This document shows, in pieces, positions 63,404-64,000 of a DNA stretch of 64,000 nt. Source of the DNA: Arthrobacter sp. StoSoilB19 (lineage in GTDB: Bacteria > Actinomycetota > Actinomycetes > Actinomycetales > Micrococcaceae); the NCBI RefSeq assembly GCF_019977275.1, contig NZ_AP024650.1, forward strand, positions 2,418,001 through 2,482,000, written 5' to 3'. Each line of letters starts with the position of its first letter. Positions within the stretch are counted from its first letter, which is position 1. The notes below the pieces were generated by a model. It had not been told where the DNA came from and did no database searches. It worked only from the letters and a program-made list of their open reading frames with translations. Position numbers and translations under genes: made by a program.

Positions 63404-63852
63404 GGCTGGGCGGGACCGGCCCCGTCCGGGTGGGCGGCTTCCCATTCGGCCTGTTCGCGTGCCCGCTGCGCAGCCTCGCGGTCCAGCCGGATGCCGGTGC
63501 GGATTCCGTACCACCAGGCCGCGGCGAAAAGCCCACCCACCAGGAACATGGCCGGCTCGAAGATGCCTGTGAGGATCAGGACCAGCTGCAGGATCCAGCC
63601 CAGGCCGATGCCCCAGGGCCTGTTGAGGACCGCGCAGGCGAAGATCATGACCACGCTGAGTGCGATCCCCACGCCGAGGATCAGTGCCGGCGGAAACTCC
63701 CCGCGGCGCAGGCCAAACACCACCAGGGTGGCGAAGAACATGACGAACGCTTCCAGGAGCAGCACCGTGGAAGCGAACATCACCTTGGTGGAGCGGCGCT
63801 TCTTGGGCATGCCGGGACGCCACTCGCGCTGGGCCTTGGTCAATCTGGCCAC
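63391..63852 (-). CDS. DUF4233 membrane protein
   Basis: A 153-residue protein with four helices: VMFASTVLLLEAFVMFFATLVVFGL is the first. The family DUF4233 is found directly after folC in actinobacteria, as here; its function is unknown. GTG 63852 has GGAGG 8 nt upstream and lies 2 nt after the folC stop. The C-terminal tail is Ala/Glu-rich, then Pro/Gln, and its last codons fall in a tandem repeat. Confidence 0.87.
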   Translation of the reverse strand: MARLTKAQREWRPGMPKKRRSTKVMFASTVLLLEAFVMFFATLVVFGLRRGEFPPALILGVGIALSVVMIFACAVLNRPWGIGLGWILQLVLILTGIFEPAMFLVGGLFAAAWWYGIRTGIRLDREAAQRAREQAEWEAAHPDGAGPAQPQSP

Positions 63853-63854
63853 GC

Positions 63855-64000
63855 CTACGCCTCCGTTTTTCCGAGCAGGATCCGCGCCTCTGCCACCAGG
63901 GTGATGGAGCCGGTGACCAGCACGCCGCCGGAAAGGTCGTCATTGGCTTCGGCCCGTTCCACGGCCCATTCGAGTGCGTCGTCCAGCTTTTCGGCGATGT
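63855..64000 (-). CDS. folC: Folylpolyglutamate synthase, C-terminal end (partial)
   Basis: The minus-strand frame entering from the right edge ends at TAG 63855-63857. The visible 47 residues include EKLDDALEWAVERAEAN and GGVLVTGSITLVAEARILL, the usual C-terminal helix and strand of FolC. It adds glutamates to folates and makes dihydrofolate. The rest lies beyond the window. It is followed by DUF4233 in one operon. Confidence 0.9.
   Translation of the reverse strand, partial: IAEKLDDALEWAVERAEANDDLSGGVLVTGSITLVAEARILLGKTEA

Overview
The window is chromosomal DNA from a high-GC actinobacterium, most likely Arthrobacter, Pseudarthrobacter or another member of the Micrococcaceae. The evidence is the GC-rich coding sequence, frequent GTG and TTG starts, a class Ib nrdHIEF operon, DUF3090 and DUF222-HNH proteins, a very long RNase E, and the order ndk / rne / rplU-rpmA-obg-proB-proA / nadD / rsfS typical of actinobacteria. 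I see no phage, transposase, CRISPR array or rRNA operon. The genus call is inference.

Layout. 1-4.9 kb holds small accessory genes (a gene tail, an SRPBCC gene remnant, DUF2087, YciI, a TMEM175-type channel, a lipoprotein, CsbD) and pspA. 4.9-7.1 kb is a NatAB-like ABC exporter. 7.2-14.7 kb is a sugar-acid locus: an IclR regulator and a uronate dehydrogenase diverge from a CUT1 ABC importer, a glucarate dehydratase and an unrecognised protein. 14.8-17.4 kb has DUF3090, DUF4259 and an HNH nuclease. 17.5-21.9 kb is nrdHIEF with NrdR-like sites. 21.9-26.0 kb holds tspO and a lipid-modifying trio (FAD oxidoreductase, DUF1365, CFA-type methyltransferase) divergent from a LysR regulator. 27-31.8 kb contains a DUF2004 protein, a membrane protein, and metF-metE behind a long structured leader. 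32.1-37.2 kb is a MoxR / DUF58 / VWA / TPR operon. 37.6-42.0 kb is a second CUT1 ABC operon led by a ROK repressor. 42.1-45.8 kb has an rRNA-type methyltransferase, a flavin monooxygenase and a second CFA-like methyltransferase. 45.9-47.9 kb is a sodium/solute symporter with its DUF3311 partner. 48.1-64 kb is core: two identical tRNA-Ala(GGC) genes, rsfS, nadD, proA, proB, obg, rpmA, rplU, a TPP-riboswitch-controlled thiD-tenA fusion, rne, a VKOR-family protein, ndk, DUF4233 and the end of folC.

How genes work together. Uronate dehydrogenase plus glucarate dehydratase fit oxidative hexuronate catabolism fed by the adjacent importer. The NrdH/NrdI/NrdE/NrdF set is a complete class Ib ribonucleotide reductase. 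MetF supplies methyltetrahydrofolate to MetE. MoxR, DUF58, VWA and TPR proteins form a chaperone-like envelope system of unclear client.

The strongest window-wide pattern is start-site architecture. At nine genes a TANNNT hexamer lies exactly 6 nt before the start codon, usually with no Shine-Dalgarno sequence; a tenth has 7 nt. This is the signature of leaderless transcripts and helps decide several starts. Other points worth a look are the unknown protein in the sugar-acid operon, a 36-bp perfect palindrome carrying the same 12-mer as the nrd promoter, the metF leader, nadD without an orthodox start codon, and several short in-frame or intergenic tandem repeats.
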